Shown: positions 25,409 through 33,202 of the stretch, one piece after another
How the letters are laid out: each line of letters starts with the position of its first letter
Numbering within the stretch: the first letter of the stretch is position 1
Notes under the pieces: generated by a model
The model's input: only the letters and a program-made list of their open reading frames with translations
Database searches by the model: none
Told to the model about the DNA's origin: nothing
Position numbers and translations under genes: made by a program
Assembly (NCBI GenBank): GCA_024235895.1
Contig: JACKLM010000005.1
Location: 62,001 to 126,000 of the forward strand
Reading direction: 5' to 3'
Source of the DNA: Burkholderiaceae bacterium
Lineage (GTDB): Bacteria; Pseudomonadota; Gammaproteobacteria; Burkholderiales; Burkholderiaceae_C
DNA: 64,000 bases

Positions 25409-26046
25409 GCGACGTAGCTGTCGTGCCGGCGTCGGGCGGCGCGGACCAGATCGTCGCGCCGATCCAGCGCCTCCTTGGGCGCGATCGGCACCCCGTCGGC
25501 GCCGGCGATCCATGCATTCGGATAGTGGAACCAGGCCGCGAGCTGCCACGGATCGGCCACTTCGCCGAAGGCGTCGAGCACCTCGCGGATGACGGGCAGC
25601 GGCTCGTACATCGCGTCGAACTGGTAGCGCGCGAAGAACTCCCGCCCGCCGTGGCTGACACCGAAGATGCGGCCTCGGCGCTTCCAGTCGCTCGCCGGTT
25701 GCGACTTGTTCTTCGGCGGCGTGGCCTGCAGCGCATTCAGCTGCTCGGCGCCGAGCCAGTCGCCTTCGGCGAAGACCTGCCGCAACGTGTGCATGCGGTG
25801 CACCCTGTCCTCGAGCAGTTCGCCGCTGGGCTCGATCAGGCCGGTGGCGATCTCGGCGAGCCGGTCGGCATCGGCGATCACATCGCCCTGACGCGCATGC
25901 GCCAGCACGGCCAGTGCCTTCTCGATTGCCTCGACAACCGACGATACGGCCGCCGGGTCGGTGTGCCCGGGGATCGTCACGGGAACACGCAGGACACGCT
26001 GCCGCCGGTCGCCCGGCGGGCGGTGGAGCACTTCGGCTGCGGACAT
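25405..26046 (-). CDS. Xre/ParS-like antitoxin with DUF2384-type toxin-binding domain
   Basis: A 213-aa protein. The C-terminal ~55 residues (VLDAFGEVADPWQLAAWFHYPNAWI...APKEAL) form the Xre/MbcA/ParS toxin-binding domain that blocks RES toxins. The N-terminal part is longer and less typical than in the usual ~150-aa antitoxins and may contain a divergent DNA-binding region. ATG 26046 is the first plausible start after the promoter at 26077-26105; no strong RBS is visible. Because it overlaps the toxin, it should be made in at least equal amounts and repress its own promoter. Confidence 0.8.
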   Translation of the reverse strand: MSAAEVLHRPPGDRRQRVLRVPVTIPGHTDPAAVSSVVEAIEKALAVLAHARQGDVIADADRLAEIATGLIEPSGELLEDRVHRMHTLRQVFAEGDWLGAEQLNALQATPPKNKSQPASDWKRRGRIFGVSHGGREFFARYQFDAMYEPLPVIREVLDAFGEVADPWQLAAWFHYPNAWIAGADGVPIAPKEALDRRDDLVRAARRRHDSYVA

Positions 26047-26076
26047 ATCGATGAAAGGTGATGCGAGATTGCCAAA

Positions 26077-26105
26077 AATGTAGATGGAGTCGGCAAAATC
26101 GTCAA
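26077..26105 (-). promoter_or_regulatory. Sigma-70 promoter and imperfect operator of the toxin-antitoxin operon
   Basis: On the minus strand TTGACG (26100-26105), a 17-nt spacer, and TACATT (26077-26082) form a good sigma-70 promoter in a markedly AT-rich patch. GATTTTGCC upstream and GGCAATC downstream of the spacer form an imperfect inverted repeat over the -10, a plausible antitoxin operator. The leader to ATG 26046 is about 25 nt. Confidence 0.7.
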
Positions 26106-26178
26106 CCAAGATCGTGCAGGCACTCGCAGTGCCGGCATCTCGGGCTACGAACACGCGGGCGGCCGGCGCCCGCCCGGC

Positions 26179-26718
26179 TCAGCGCCAGAGCGGCCCGATC
26201 GCGTCCAGCGTATTCTTCAGCACCAGCCCGAACTCGGTGTCGCCCTCCATCACCAGGGCGCGCTCGAAGAACAGGCGGTCGGCGTCGTCCTCGCCGCGCA
26301 CCAGGCGCCACAGCGCGGCCGCCTGGGCGCGCACCTTGACGGCGGGCAGCTCGGAGGCGCGCGCGACCTGGAAGCCGCGCGGGCCCAGCACCAGCCGCAC
26401 GCGGATGCCGGTCTCGACGACCTCGACCTCGACGCAGCGCTCGGCCAGCAGCCGGCGCTGGTCCTCGTCCAGCCGCGGCCACAGCAGCTGGTCGAGCAGC
26501 CGCGCGACGACGAAGGACGGTGGCTGCACCGGCAGCCGGCGCACGACCGACCTCAGCTGCAGCGCCGCCGCGCGCAGCGGTGGCGGCAGCGATGCCAGCG
26601 CGCCTTCCGGCGCGTGACCCGCGCGGCTGCGCGTGGAGCCCTGAGGCGTCGCCTGCGATGCGCCATGCGACGTCGTGTTCGGTGCGGAATGCGATGCGGA
26701 ATGCGGTGCAGCGTTCAT
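26179..26718 (-). CDS. ubiT: O2-independent ubiquinone biosynthesis accessory factor UbiT (SCP2 domain)
   Basis: A 179-aa SCP2-type lipid-binding protein: PPSFVVARLLDQLLWPRLDEDQRRLLAERCVEVEVVETGIRVRLVLG...EGDTEFGLVLKNTLDAIGPLW. This is the YhbT/UbiT family, thought to carry hydrophobic ubiquinone intermediates during anaerobic synthesis. An N-terminal ~45-residue Ser/Thr/His-rich, low-complexity extension is unusual. ATG 26718 overlaps the ubiV stop (ATGA), which fixes the order U-V-T. It fits a denitrifier that needs ubiquinone without O2. Confidence 0.88.
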   Translation of the reverse strand: MNAAPHSASHSAPNTTSHGASQATPQGSTRSRAGHAPEGALASLPPPLRAAALQLRSVVRRLPVQPPSFVVARLLDQLLWPRLDEDQRRLLAERCVEVEVVETGIRVRLVLGPRGFQVARASELPAVKVRAQAAALWRLVRGEDDADRLFFERALVMEGDTEFGLVLKNTLDAIGPLWR

Positions 26719-27668
26719 GCGCTCAGCTCCTCGATGCCGGCGTGCCGGTGCGCGAAGCCGTCGACCAGGCCGCCCGGCAACCCGATCGACGCCAGCTCGG
26801 CATGCGCCGCGGCGGCGTCGCCGCCGCGGTTGAAGACCTCGTCGAACAACGCCAGCGCGCGCGCGAAGCCGCGGCTGGTCGGCGACAGCCGGATGCGCGA
26901 CACATTCGCGTCGGCCAGCGCGTCGCGCTCGCGGATCAGGCACTGCAGCGCCGCCGACTGCGTCTGGATGCCGTTGAGGACGAGGAACGGCCTGCCGTCA
27001 CCGGTCGACAGCAGCAGCCCGTCGGCGTCGTCGCGGCAGCGGAACTCGCACTCGTCCTTCTTCAGCCGGTGGTGGCGCGCGGTGTAGCAGCGCGCCGAGA
27101 ACGCCAGCGGCATGCGGCCGAAGACGAAGGCCTCGGTCGCCAGCGGCGCGCCGCCGGCGCCGGGTACCGGATCGGCCTGCGGGCTGATGCGGCCGATGGC
27201 GTCGATCGCGAGCTCCAGCGCCGGCACCCAGGTGCCGGCACCCAGCGCCGCCCACTCGGCCAGCGCCGGGCGGCTGTAGGCGTTGACATGCGGACCGATC
27301 CAGAACGGCGGCCGCGCCGGGTCGGCCGCGTGCGCGCGCGCCAGCATCGCGACCGCCGATGCGTCGCCGGCCTCGACCGCGAACTCGTCCTGCTCGGCGA
27401 TCCGGCGTGCGCTGCGCAGCTCGGCCTCACTCATCAGCAGCGCCATCGTCCCCAGCACGACGCGCTTGCCGGCGGCCTGCAGGTCGCGCGCCAGCGCCAG
27501 CCAGTCCTCGAACTTGAACTCGTTGCGGCGCGAGCAGACGATCTCGCCCAGCACCACGGTGTCGGCCGCGCTGTCGGCGACCTCGGCGTAGAAGGCCATC
27601 GTCTCGGCGCGCGGCCACCAGTACAGCAGCGGGCCCACCGTCAGGCCGAAGCGTCGGTCGGTCGTCAT
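26715..27668 (-). CDS. ubiV: O2-independent ubiquinone hydroxylase component UbiV (U32 family)
   Basis: A 317-aa U32-peptidase-like protein. Motifs include LTVGPLLYWW near the start, VVLGEIVCSRRNEFK, and the Fe-S-type cysteine cluster SARCYTARHHRLKKDECEFRC (about 185-205). With UbiU it forms the O2-independent hydroxylation complex for ubiquinone. ATG 27668 is preferred over the adjacent GTG 27671. Length and position beside UbiU and UbiT make the identity clear. Confidence 0.9.
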   Translation of the reverse strand: MTTDRRFGLTVGPLLYWWPRAETMAFYAEVADSAADTVVLGEIVCSRRNEFKFEDWLALARDLQAAGKRVVLGTMALLMSEAELRSARRIAEQDEFAVEAGDASAVAMLARAHAADPARPPFWIGPHVNAYSRPALAEWAALGAGTWVPALELAIDAIGRISPQADPVPGAGGAPLATEAFVFGRMPLAFSARCYTARHHRLKKDECEFRCRDDADGLLLSTGDGRPFLVLNGIQTQSAALQCLIRERDALADANVSRIRLSPTSRGFARALALFDEVFNRGGDAAAAHAELASIGLPGGLVDGFAHRHAGIEELSA

Positions 27669-27773
27669 CACAGGTCGGTGTTGCGGATCAGGGGTGGCGG
27701 TCCCGCGTCGCGTCGCCGCCTCGGGGTCGGCGGCCGTGAATCGACGACCCGGCCCCGCAGCGCACGCGCGCCT

Positions 27774-28835
27774 TCAGCGCCAGGGTCTATCGTACGCGCC
27801 CAGCGTGTGCTGCTGGCCCTCGGCCCAGCGCGCCAGCGCCGCGTTCCAGCCCGGCTGCACGCTGTAGCGGCCGCCGCCGGCGGCCTGGTCGATCGCCTGG
27901 CGCCACACGCGCGTGACCTCGGCGACATAGCTCGGGCTGCGCTGGCGGCCCTCGATCTTGATCGCGGCCACGCCAGCGTCGATCAGCTCGGGCAGGATCG
28001 CCAGCGTATTCAGGCTGGTCGGCTCCTCGATCGCATAGTCGCGCTCCCGGCTCGTGCCGACGACGAAGCGCCCCTTGCACAGCGTCGGGTAGCCGCGCGG
28101 CTCGTCCGGCGCGTAGCGGTCGATCAGCACCCCGCCCAGGTGGGCCTCGACGCTGCCGTCGGCGCCCTCGTCCCAGCGTACCGCCGACGGCGGCGAGCAC
28201 ACGCCGGCGGTATTCGGCGACTGCCCGGTGACGTAGGACGACAGCGCGCATCGCCCCTCGACCATCACGCACAGGCTGCCGAAGCCGAAGACCTCGATCT
28301 CGGCGCCGGTATGGCGGATCGCATGCTGCACCTGCTGCAGCGTCAGCACGCGCGGCAGCACCGCGCGCTGGATGCCGTAGCGCTCGCGGTAGAACTCGAC
28401 CGCCTCCCAGGTCGTCGCCGACGCCTGCACCGACAGGTGCCGGCGCAGCTGCGGGTGATGGTCACGCGCATAAGCCAGCACCGCGACGTCGGCGACGATC
28501 AGCGCGTCCGCACCCAGCGCGGCGGCGCGGTCGACCGCGCGCTGCCACGGCGTGACGTCGCGCGCGTCGGCGTAGGTGTTCAGCGCCATCAGCACCTCGC
28601 GCCCGCGCGCGTGCGCGTAGCGAACGCCCTCGCGCACCTGCGCGTCGTCGAAGTTCAACCCGGCGAAGTTGCGCGCGTTGGTCGCGTCCTTCAGCCCCAG
28701 GTAGACGGCGTCGGCGCCGGCGTCGATCGCCATCTGCAGCGCGCGCAGCGACCCGGCCGGGCAGACGAGCTGCGGCCGCTTGCGCGCGGCCGCGGTGGCG
28801 CCCGTCGCGCCCTGCACGCCAACCTCAGCCGCCAC
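27774..28835 (-). CDS. ubiU: O2-independent ubiquinone hydroxylase component UbiU (U32 family)
   Basis: A 353-aa U32-family protein. PAGSLRALQMAIDAGADAVYLGLKDATNARNFAGLNF is the conserved N-terminal barrel. The 4Fe-4S ligands appear as SLCVMVEGRC...GVC...LCKGRF. It acts with UbiV in anaerobic ring hydroxylation. The gene starts at GTG 28835, inside the 3' end of the DUF2249 gene (11-nt overlap), so the two are translationally linked. It is followed 105 nt later by ubiV and ubiT. The first ~20 residues (MAAEVGVQGATGATAAARKR) are non-conserved. Confidence 0.9.
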   Translation of the reverse strand: MAAEVGVQGATGATAAARKRPQLVCPAGSLRALQMAIDAGADAVYLGLKDATNARNFAGLNFDDAQVREGVRYAHARGREVLMALNTYADARDVTPWQRAVDRAAALGADALIVADVAVLAYARDHHPQLRRHLSVQASATTWEAVEFYRERYGIQRAVLPRVLTLQQVQHAIRHTGAEIEVFGFGSLCVMVEGRCALSSYVTGQSPNTAGVCSPPSAVRWDEGADGSVEAHLGGVLIDRYAPDEPRGYPTLCKGRFVVGTSRERDYAIEEPTSLNTLAILPELIDAGVAAIKIEGRQRSPSYVAEVTRVWRQAIDQAAGGGRYSVQPGWNAALARWAEGQQHTLGAYDRPWR

Positions 28836-29133
28836 TGCAACCGCAGCCGCCGCCCCCGCCGCCGCAGCTGCCGTCGACCGCGCTGCCGCCGCCGGCGGCC
28901 ACCCGGGTGATGCGGACCTGCCACTGGTCGGGGCCGGCCTGCAGGTATTTCCAGCCGAATTGGCCGCTGCGCACGCGCTCGAACTGGTAGTACAGCGGCA
29001 TCGGATCGTGGTCGTTGACGATCTCGAACGCGTTGCCGACCGGCAGGGCGTCGAAGGTCGCGAAGATCAGCGCGTGCCGCTGCGGCGGCGGCACGCCGGG
29101 GACGAAGATGCTCTTGTCGACGGTGGCGTCCAT
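28825..29133 (-). CDS. DUF2249 domain protein with Gly/Cys-rich C-terminal tail
   Basis: A 102-aa protein. Residues ~20-80 are a DUF2249 domain (ALIFATFDALPVGNAFEIVNDHDPMPLYYQFERVRSGQFGWKYLQAGPDQWQVRITR), a fold related to TusA-like sulfur carriers and common in denitrifiers. The last ~17 residues are a Gly/Cys tail (SCGGGGGGCGCSGG). It precedes and overlaps ubiU and lies beside nar genes. The function is not established; metal or redox handling through the tail is speculation. Confidence 0.75.
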   Translation of the reverse strand: MDATVDKSIFVPGVPPPQRHALIFATFDALPVGNAFEIVNDHDPMPLYYQFERVRSGQFGWKYLQAGPDQWQVRITRVAAGGGSAVDGSCGGGGGGCGCSGG

Positions 29134-29394
29134 GGACGACGGCTCCCTGTTACGGACCAGCTTGCCAGCCTAGGCCGCGTCGCGGGCGGCGTCCTTGAAC
29201 CAGATGAAGGATTGGCGGTACTGCGCTGCCGCGGATCCACCGCCCGCGGGTCGTTCCTTAGCCGCCCGGGCGGGCGCATGACGGCGCGCAGCCCAGTGCG
29301 GCGCTGAGGCTCGGGGGCGGGTTCGGCCACCGGCGGCGCGGCGTCGCGGCCCGCGGCCAGCCACTCGCGCTGGTTGCCGCCGGCCCGCCGTCGC
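29134..29394. other. Intergenic region with a weak FNR-like box
   Basis: A 261-bp gap between the parvulin stop and the DUF2249 start. TTGAACCAGATGAA at 29195-29208 resembles an FNR site (8 of 10 consensus positions) and lies about 70 nt upstream of the DUF2249 ATG. A GCCGCCCGGGCGGGC stem near 29261-29275 may act as a terminator for the nar operon. No gene is supported here. Confidence 0.3.
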
Positions 29395-30195
29395 CTACTG
29401 CACCAGCGGCGTCGCGGCGCGGTCGAGGTCGACGCCGACGACCTCGCTGCGACCGGCCAGCAGCTGCAGCAGCTGGCGCAGCGCGGTCGCGAAGGCCTGC
29501 TGGCGCAGCGCCTGCGCGACCGCGGGGCGCACCGTCTCGAACGCGGGCACCGCACCGGGCTCGCGCGCGAGCACCTCGACGACGTGCAGCCCGAAGCGGC
29601 TGTGCACCAGCCTCGGCAGCACGCCGACCTCGCTGCGGCCGAAGACCTCGCCCGCGAACTCCGGCGCGCAGTCCTCGCGCGCGAGCCAGCCCAGCTCGCC
29701 GCCCTCGGCGCCGCTCGGGCAGTTCGACGTCGTGCGCGCGACCTCGCCGAAGCGCTCGCCCTCGCCGGCGGTCGGGTTGCGCAGGTCGAGCAGGCAGGCC
29801 TCGGCGCGCTGGCGCAGCGCGGCGACGTCGACGCCGGGCGTGACCGCGAACAGCACGTGGCGCAGCCGCACGCGCTCGCCGACCGCATGGCGCCCGGGGT
29901 GGGCCTCGAACTGGCGCCGGCAGGCCTCGTCATCGGGGTCGGGGACGCGGATCTCGCGCTCGAGGTAGGCCTCGATCGCCTGCGCCGCGGCCTCGCTGAT
30001 CGCGCCCTGCTCGGGAACCGGGTCGTCGGCGGCGAGCATCCCGGCGGCCTGCGCCGCCTGCCGCAGCAGCTCGGTGCAGGCGCGCTGGCGCAGCTCGGCC
30101 TCGGCGAGCCGCTCGCCGGCGGCGTGCAGCGGCACGCCGCCGACCGACGCGGTCGCGGCGGCCGGGCGCAGGCTGAGGTCGACGGTCTCGATCAT
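29395..30195 (-). CDS. Parvulin-type peptidyl-prolyl isomerase of the nar operon
   Basis: A 266-aa PpiC-domain protein. The rotamase core runs from RVRLRHVLFAVTPG (about 105) through NCPSGAEGGELGWLAREDCAPEFAGEVF and VHSRFGLHVVEVL. No signal peptide or lipobox is visible, so it is cytoplasmic. That differs from SurA or PrsA and resembles NifM-like parvulins. It starts at ATG 30195, 14 nt after the narI stop, as last gene of the nar operon. This place is common in betaproteobacterial nar clusters and suggests help in folding or maturing NarGH. Confidence 0.85.
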   Translation of the reverse strand: MIETVDLSLRPAAATASVGGVPLHAAGERLAEAELRQRACTELLRQAAQAAGMLAADDPVPEQGAISEAAAQAIEAYLEREIRVPDPDDEACRRQFEAHPGRHAVGERVRLRHVLFAVTPGVDVAALRQRAEACLLDLRNPTAGEGERFGEVARTTSNCPSGAEGGELGWLAREDCAPEFAGEVFGRSEVGVLPRLVHSRFGLHVVEVLAREPGAVPAFETVRPAVAQALRQQAFATALRQLLQLLAGRSEVVGVDLDRAATPLVQ

Positions 30196-30209
30196 CGCCA
30201 GCCCCCGAT

Positions 30210-30935
30210 TCAGGCCGCGCGGCCGGGCTGGTTCTGCCCCGGCGGCACGTTGAGCCGGCGCGAGCGGACGATCTGGTACGGCCGCAGCACGTAGGCGACG
30301 GAGGCCAGCCCGCTCCACACGTGGACCAGGCGGCTGAACGGCAGCAGCAGGAAGATCGTCATGCCGAGCACCATGTGGACCTTGAACGGCCAGTCGATCG
30401 CGGCGAGTGCGCTGGCGTCGGGGCGGAAGGTGATGATGCCCTGCGCCCAGTCGGCGAGGATCAGCATCGCGCTGGCGTCGACGCGGTGCGCGAACGAGAA
30501 CGGCAGCGTGATCAGCCCCAGCACCAGCTGGACCCACAGGATGATCAGGATCGCCAGGTCGGTGCGATGGCTGGTCAGCCGGATGCGCGGGTCGAAGATG
30601 CGCCGGTGCAGCAGCATGCTCAGCCCGACGAAGCACACCAGGCCCGCGATGCCGCCGCTGACGATCGCCATCATCTGCTTCTGCGGCGCGGTGATGAAGG
30701 GCTCGTACAGCCAGTGCGGCGTCAGCAGCCCGACGGTGTGGCCGAAGAACAGGAACAGGATGCCGAAGTGGAACATGTTCGACCCCCAGCGCAGCTGGCG
30801 CTGGCGCAGCAGCTGCGACGAGTCGCTCTTCCACGTGTACTGGTCGCGGTCGAAGCGCGCCAGGCTGCCCATCAGGAAGACCGCCAGCGCGATGTAGGGG
30901 TAGACGACGAAGAGGAAGTCATCGAGCGTGTTCAT
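30210..30935 (-). CDS. narI: Respiratory nitrate reductase gamma subunit (cytochrome b)
   Basis: A 241-aa membrane diheme cytochrome b with five hydrophobic segments. MNTLDDFLFVVYPYIALAVFLMGSLARF is the first. FHFGILFLFFGHTVGLLTPHWLY contains heme-ligand histidines, and KVHMVLGMTIFLLLPFSRLVHVWS the later pair. It oxidises quinol and passes electrons to NarH. ATG 30935 overlaps the narJ stop by 4 nt. Confidence 0.95.
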   Translation of the reverse strand: MNTLDDFLFVVYPYIALAVFLMGSLARFDRDQYTWKSDSSQLLRQRQLRWGSNMFHFGILFLFFGHTVGLLTPHWLYEPFITAPQKQMMAIVSGGIAGLVCFVGLSMLLHRRIFDPRIRLTSHRTDLAILIILWVQLVLGLITLPFSFAHRVDASAMLILADWAQGIITFRPDASALAAIDWPFKVHMVLGMTIFLLLPFSRLVHVWSGLASVAYVLRPYQIVRSRRLNVPPGQNQPGRAA

Positions 30936-31633
30936 GCCTGCACTCCTTCGGTTGGCACGGACGATTTGTGGCGGGTGACGTGGACGGGGCGGGCGGCGTC
31001 GGGGCGCTGCTGGCCGGCCGTGGAGCAGCCGGCGAAGGCCTCGGGCTCGGCCCAGGCCTCGTCGAGATCGGGCTCGTCGGGAAGCGCGACTGGCTCGGCC
31101 TTCTCGCCGGCGAGGTCGAGCACCGCGGCGAGCACGCTGGCGTAGGGGCTGCGGCGTGCGAGCAGCGCGCTGAAGATCGCGCGCACGAGGTGCGCGGTCT
31201 CGCCGAGGAACTCGCGCGCCTGCGCCGGCGGCTGGGTGCTGGCGAATTCGAGCACGACCGGCAGGAAGTCGGGCAGCTCGCCCGGCGTCATCACGAGCCC
31301 GGCGGACTCGTAGCTGCGCGCCAGGTCGATCATCGCCTGCCCGCGGTCGCGGCTGTCGCCGTGCACATGCTCGAACAGGTGCAGCGCGCAGCGCCGGCCG
31401 CGGTCGAAGGTCTCGACATAGTCGGCCTCGGCCCTCAGCGCCGGCTGCGTGCGCAGGCGGTCGATCAGCGCGTCGAGCTCGGCCAGGCGCGACGCGCCGA
31501 GCGCGGCCTCGGCGCGCAAGGCGTCGCGCAACTCGGGCAAGTGCAAGCGAAGTTCGGCGTCCGGGTAGCGCAGCAGGTGTGCCAGCACGCGCAGCGTATA
31601 GCTCGCCTTCGGCGGGGATGCAAAGCGCGTCAT
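30932..31633 (-). CDS. narJ: Nitrate reductase molybdenum cofactor assembly chaperone
   Basis: A 233-aa TorD/NarJ-family chaperone. LRVLAHLLRYPDAELRLHLPEL opens the helical fold, and YVETFDRGRRCALHLFEHVHGDSRDRGQAM is the conserved NarJ core. It assists insertion of the cofactor into NarG before membrane attachment. A ~40-residue C-terminal tail (ending SSVPTEGVQA) is not conserved. ATG 31633 begins 2 nt downstream of the narH stop. Confidence 0.93.
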   Translation of the reverse strand: MTRFASPPKASYTLRVLAHLLRYPDAELRLHLPELRDALRAEAALGASRLAELDALIDRLRTQPALRAEADYVETFDRGRRCALHLFEHVHGDSRDRGQAMIDLARSYESAGLVMTPGELPDFLPVVLEFASTQPPAQAREFLGETAHLVRAIFSALLARRSPYASVLAAVLDLAGEKAEPVALPDEPDLDEAWAEPEAFAGCSTAGQQRPDAARPVHVTRHKSSVPTEGVQA

Positions 31634-31635
31634 GC

Positions 31636-33159
31636 TCAGACCTCCGCCTTGATCGGGATGGTGCGCTTCTTCTCGCTGCCGAACAGGCTGGTCTCGCTGA
31701 CGCCCTCGCTGCAGCCGTTGCCGAAGCTGAAGCCGCAGCCGCCGCGGACGTTGAACGCGTTCTCGGCGTACTCGCGGTGCGTGGTCGGGATGACGAAGCG
31801 GTCCTCGTAGTTGGCGATCGCCATGATGCGGTACATGTCCTCGACCGTTGCCTTGCTCAGGCCGACCTGCTCCAGCGCCGCAGCGTTGTCCACGCCGTCG
31901 ACATGCTTGCCGCGCTGGTACGCGCGCATCGCGAGCATGCGCTCCAGCGCGCGCACGACCGGGACCGTGTCGCCCGCGGTCAGCAGGTTGGCGAGGTACT
32001 TGACCGGGATGCGGAGCTGGTTGACGTCCGGGATCTCGCCGTTGCTGCCGAGCTGCCCGGCGTGGGCGGCGGCGGTGATCGGCGACAGCGGCGGGATGTA
32101 CCAGACCATCGGCAGCGTGCGGTACTCCGGGTGCAGCGGCAGCGCGACCTTCCAGTCCATCGCCATCTTGTAGACCGGGCTCGTGCGCGCGGCGTCGAGC
32201 CAGGCCTCGGGGATGCCGTCCCGGCGCGCCTGCTCGATCACGGCCGGGTCGTTCGGGTCGAGGAAGATGTCGAGCTGCGCCTGGTACAGGTCGCGGTCGT
32301 GCTCGACGCTGGCGGCCTCCTGGATGCGGTCGGCGTCGTACAGCAGCACGCCGAGGTAGCGGATGCGGCCCACACAGGTCTCGGAGCACACCGTCGGCTG
32401 CCCGGCCTCGATGCGCGGGTAGCAGAAGATGCACTTCTCGGCCTTGCCGCTCTTCCAATTGTAGTAGATCTTCTTGTACGGGCAGCCCGAGATGCACATG
32501 CGCCAGCCGCGGCACTTGTCCTGGTCGACGAGGACGATGCCGTCCTCCTCGCGCTTGTAGATGCTGCCCGACGGGCAGGACGCGACGCAGGCCGGGTTCA
32601 GGCAGTGCTCGCACAGCCTGGGCAGGTACATCATGAAGGTGTTCTCGAACTGGCCGTAGATATCCTTCTGGATATCGTCGAAGTTCCGGTCCTTGCTGCG
32701 CTTGGAGAACTCGCCGCCGAGGATCTCCTCCCAGTTCGGCCCCCACTCGATCTTGTCCATGCGCAACCCGGTGATCAGGCTGCGCGGGCGCGCGGTCGGC
32801 GCGGCCTTCATCTCGGGCGCCGAGTGCAGGTGGTCGTAGTCGAAGGTGAAGGGCTCGTAGTAGTCGTCGATCTCCGGCAGGTTGGGATTGGCGAAGATCT
32901 TCATCAGCAGCGTCCACTTGCCGCCCTGGCGCGGGACGATGCGGCCGTCGGCCTTGCGCACCCAGCCGCCGTTCCACTTGTCCTGGTTCTCCCACTCCTT
33001 GGGGTAGCCGATCCCGGGCTTGGTCTCGACGTTGTTGAACCAGGCGTACTCGACGCCGGGGCGGCTGGTCCAGACGTTCTTGCACGTGACGCTGCAGGTG
33101 TGGCAGCCGATGCACTTGTCCAGGTTGAGCACCATGCCGATCTGTGCACGGACTTTCAT
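31636..33159 (-). CDS. narH: Respiratory nitrate reductase beta subunit
   Basis: A 507-aa iron-sulfur protein. MKVRAQIGMVLNLDKCIGCHTCSVTCKNVWT holds the first cluster motif. CEHCLNPACVASCPSG, CRGWRMCISGCPYKK (with Trp replacing one Cys, which gives the 3Fe-4S cluster), and CIFCYPRIEAGQPTVCSETC follow. It carries electrons from NarI to NarG on the cytoplasmic side. The start ATG 33159 follows GGAGTC, 43 nt after narG. Confidence 0.96.
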   Translation of the reverse strand: MKVRAQIGMVLNLDKCIGCHTCSVTCKNVWTSRPGVEYAWFNNVETKPGIGYPKEWENQDKWNGGWVRKADGRIVPRQGGKWTLLMKIFANPNLPEIDDYYEPFTFDYDHLHSAPEMKAAPTARPRSLITGLRMDKIEWGPNWEEILGGEFSKRSKDRNFDDIQKDIYGQFENTFMMYLPRLCEHCLNPACVASCPSGSIYKREEDGIVLVDQDKCRGWRMCISGCPYKKIYYNWKSGKAEKCIFCYPRIEAGQPTVCSETCVGRIRYLGVLLYDADRIQEAASVEHDRDLYQAQLDIFLDPNDPAVIEQARRDGIPEAWLDAARTSPVYKMAMDWKVALPLHPEYRTLPMVWYIPPLSPITAAAHAGQLGSNGEIPDVNQLRIPVKYLANLLTAGDTVPVVRALERMLAMRAYQRGKHVDGVDNAAALEQVGLSKATVEDMYRIMAIANYEDRFVIPTTHREYAENAFNVRGGCGFSFGNGCSEGVSETSLFGSEKKRTIPIKAEV

Positions 33160-33202
33160 GGGTTGACTCCTTGTCCTCGATGCGGGGTTCGCGGCGCGCG
33201 GC

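Noticed and set aside
29170..29364. Short minus-strand open frame ending SFIWFKDAARDAA between the parvulin and DUF2249 genes
   Set aside because: It has no RBS, and only its last residues look protein-like. It could be a gene remnant but support is too thin.
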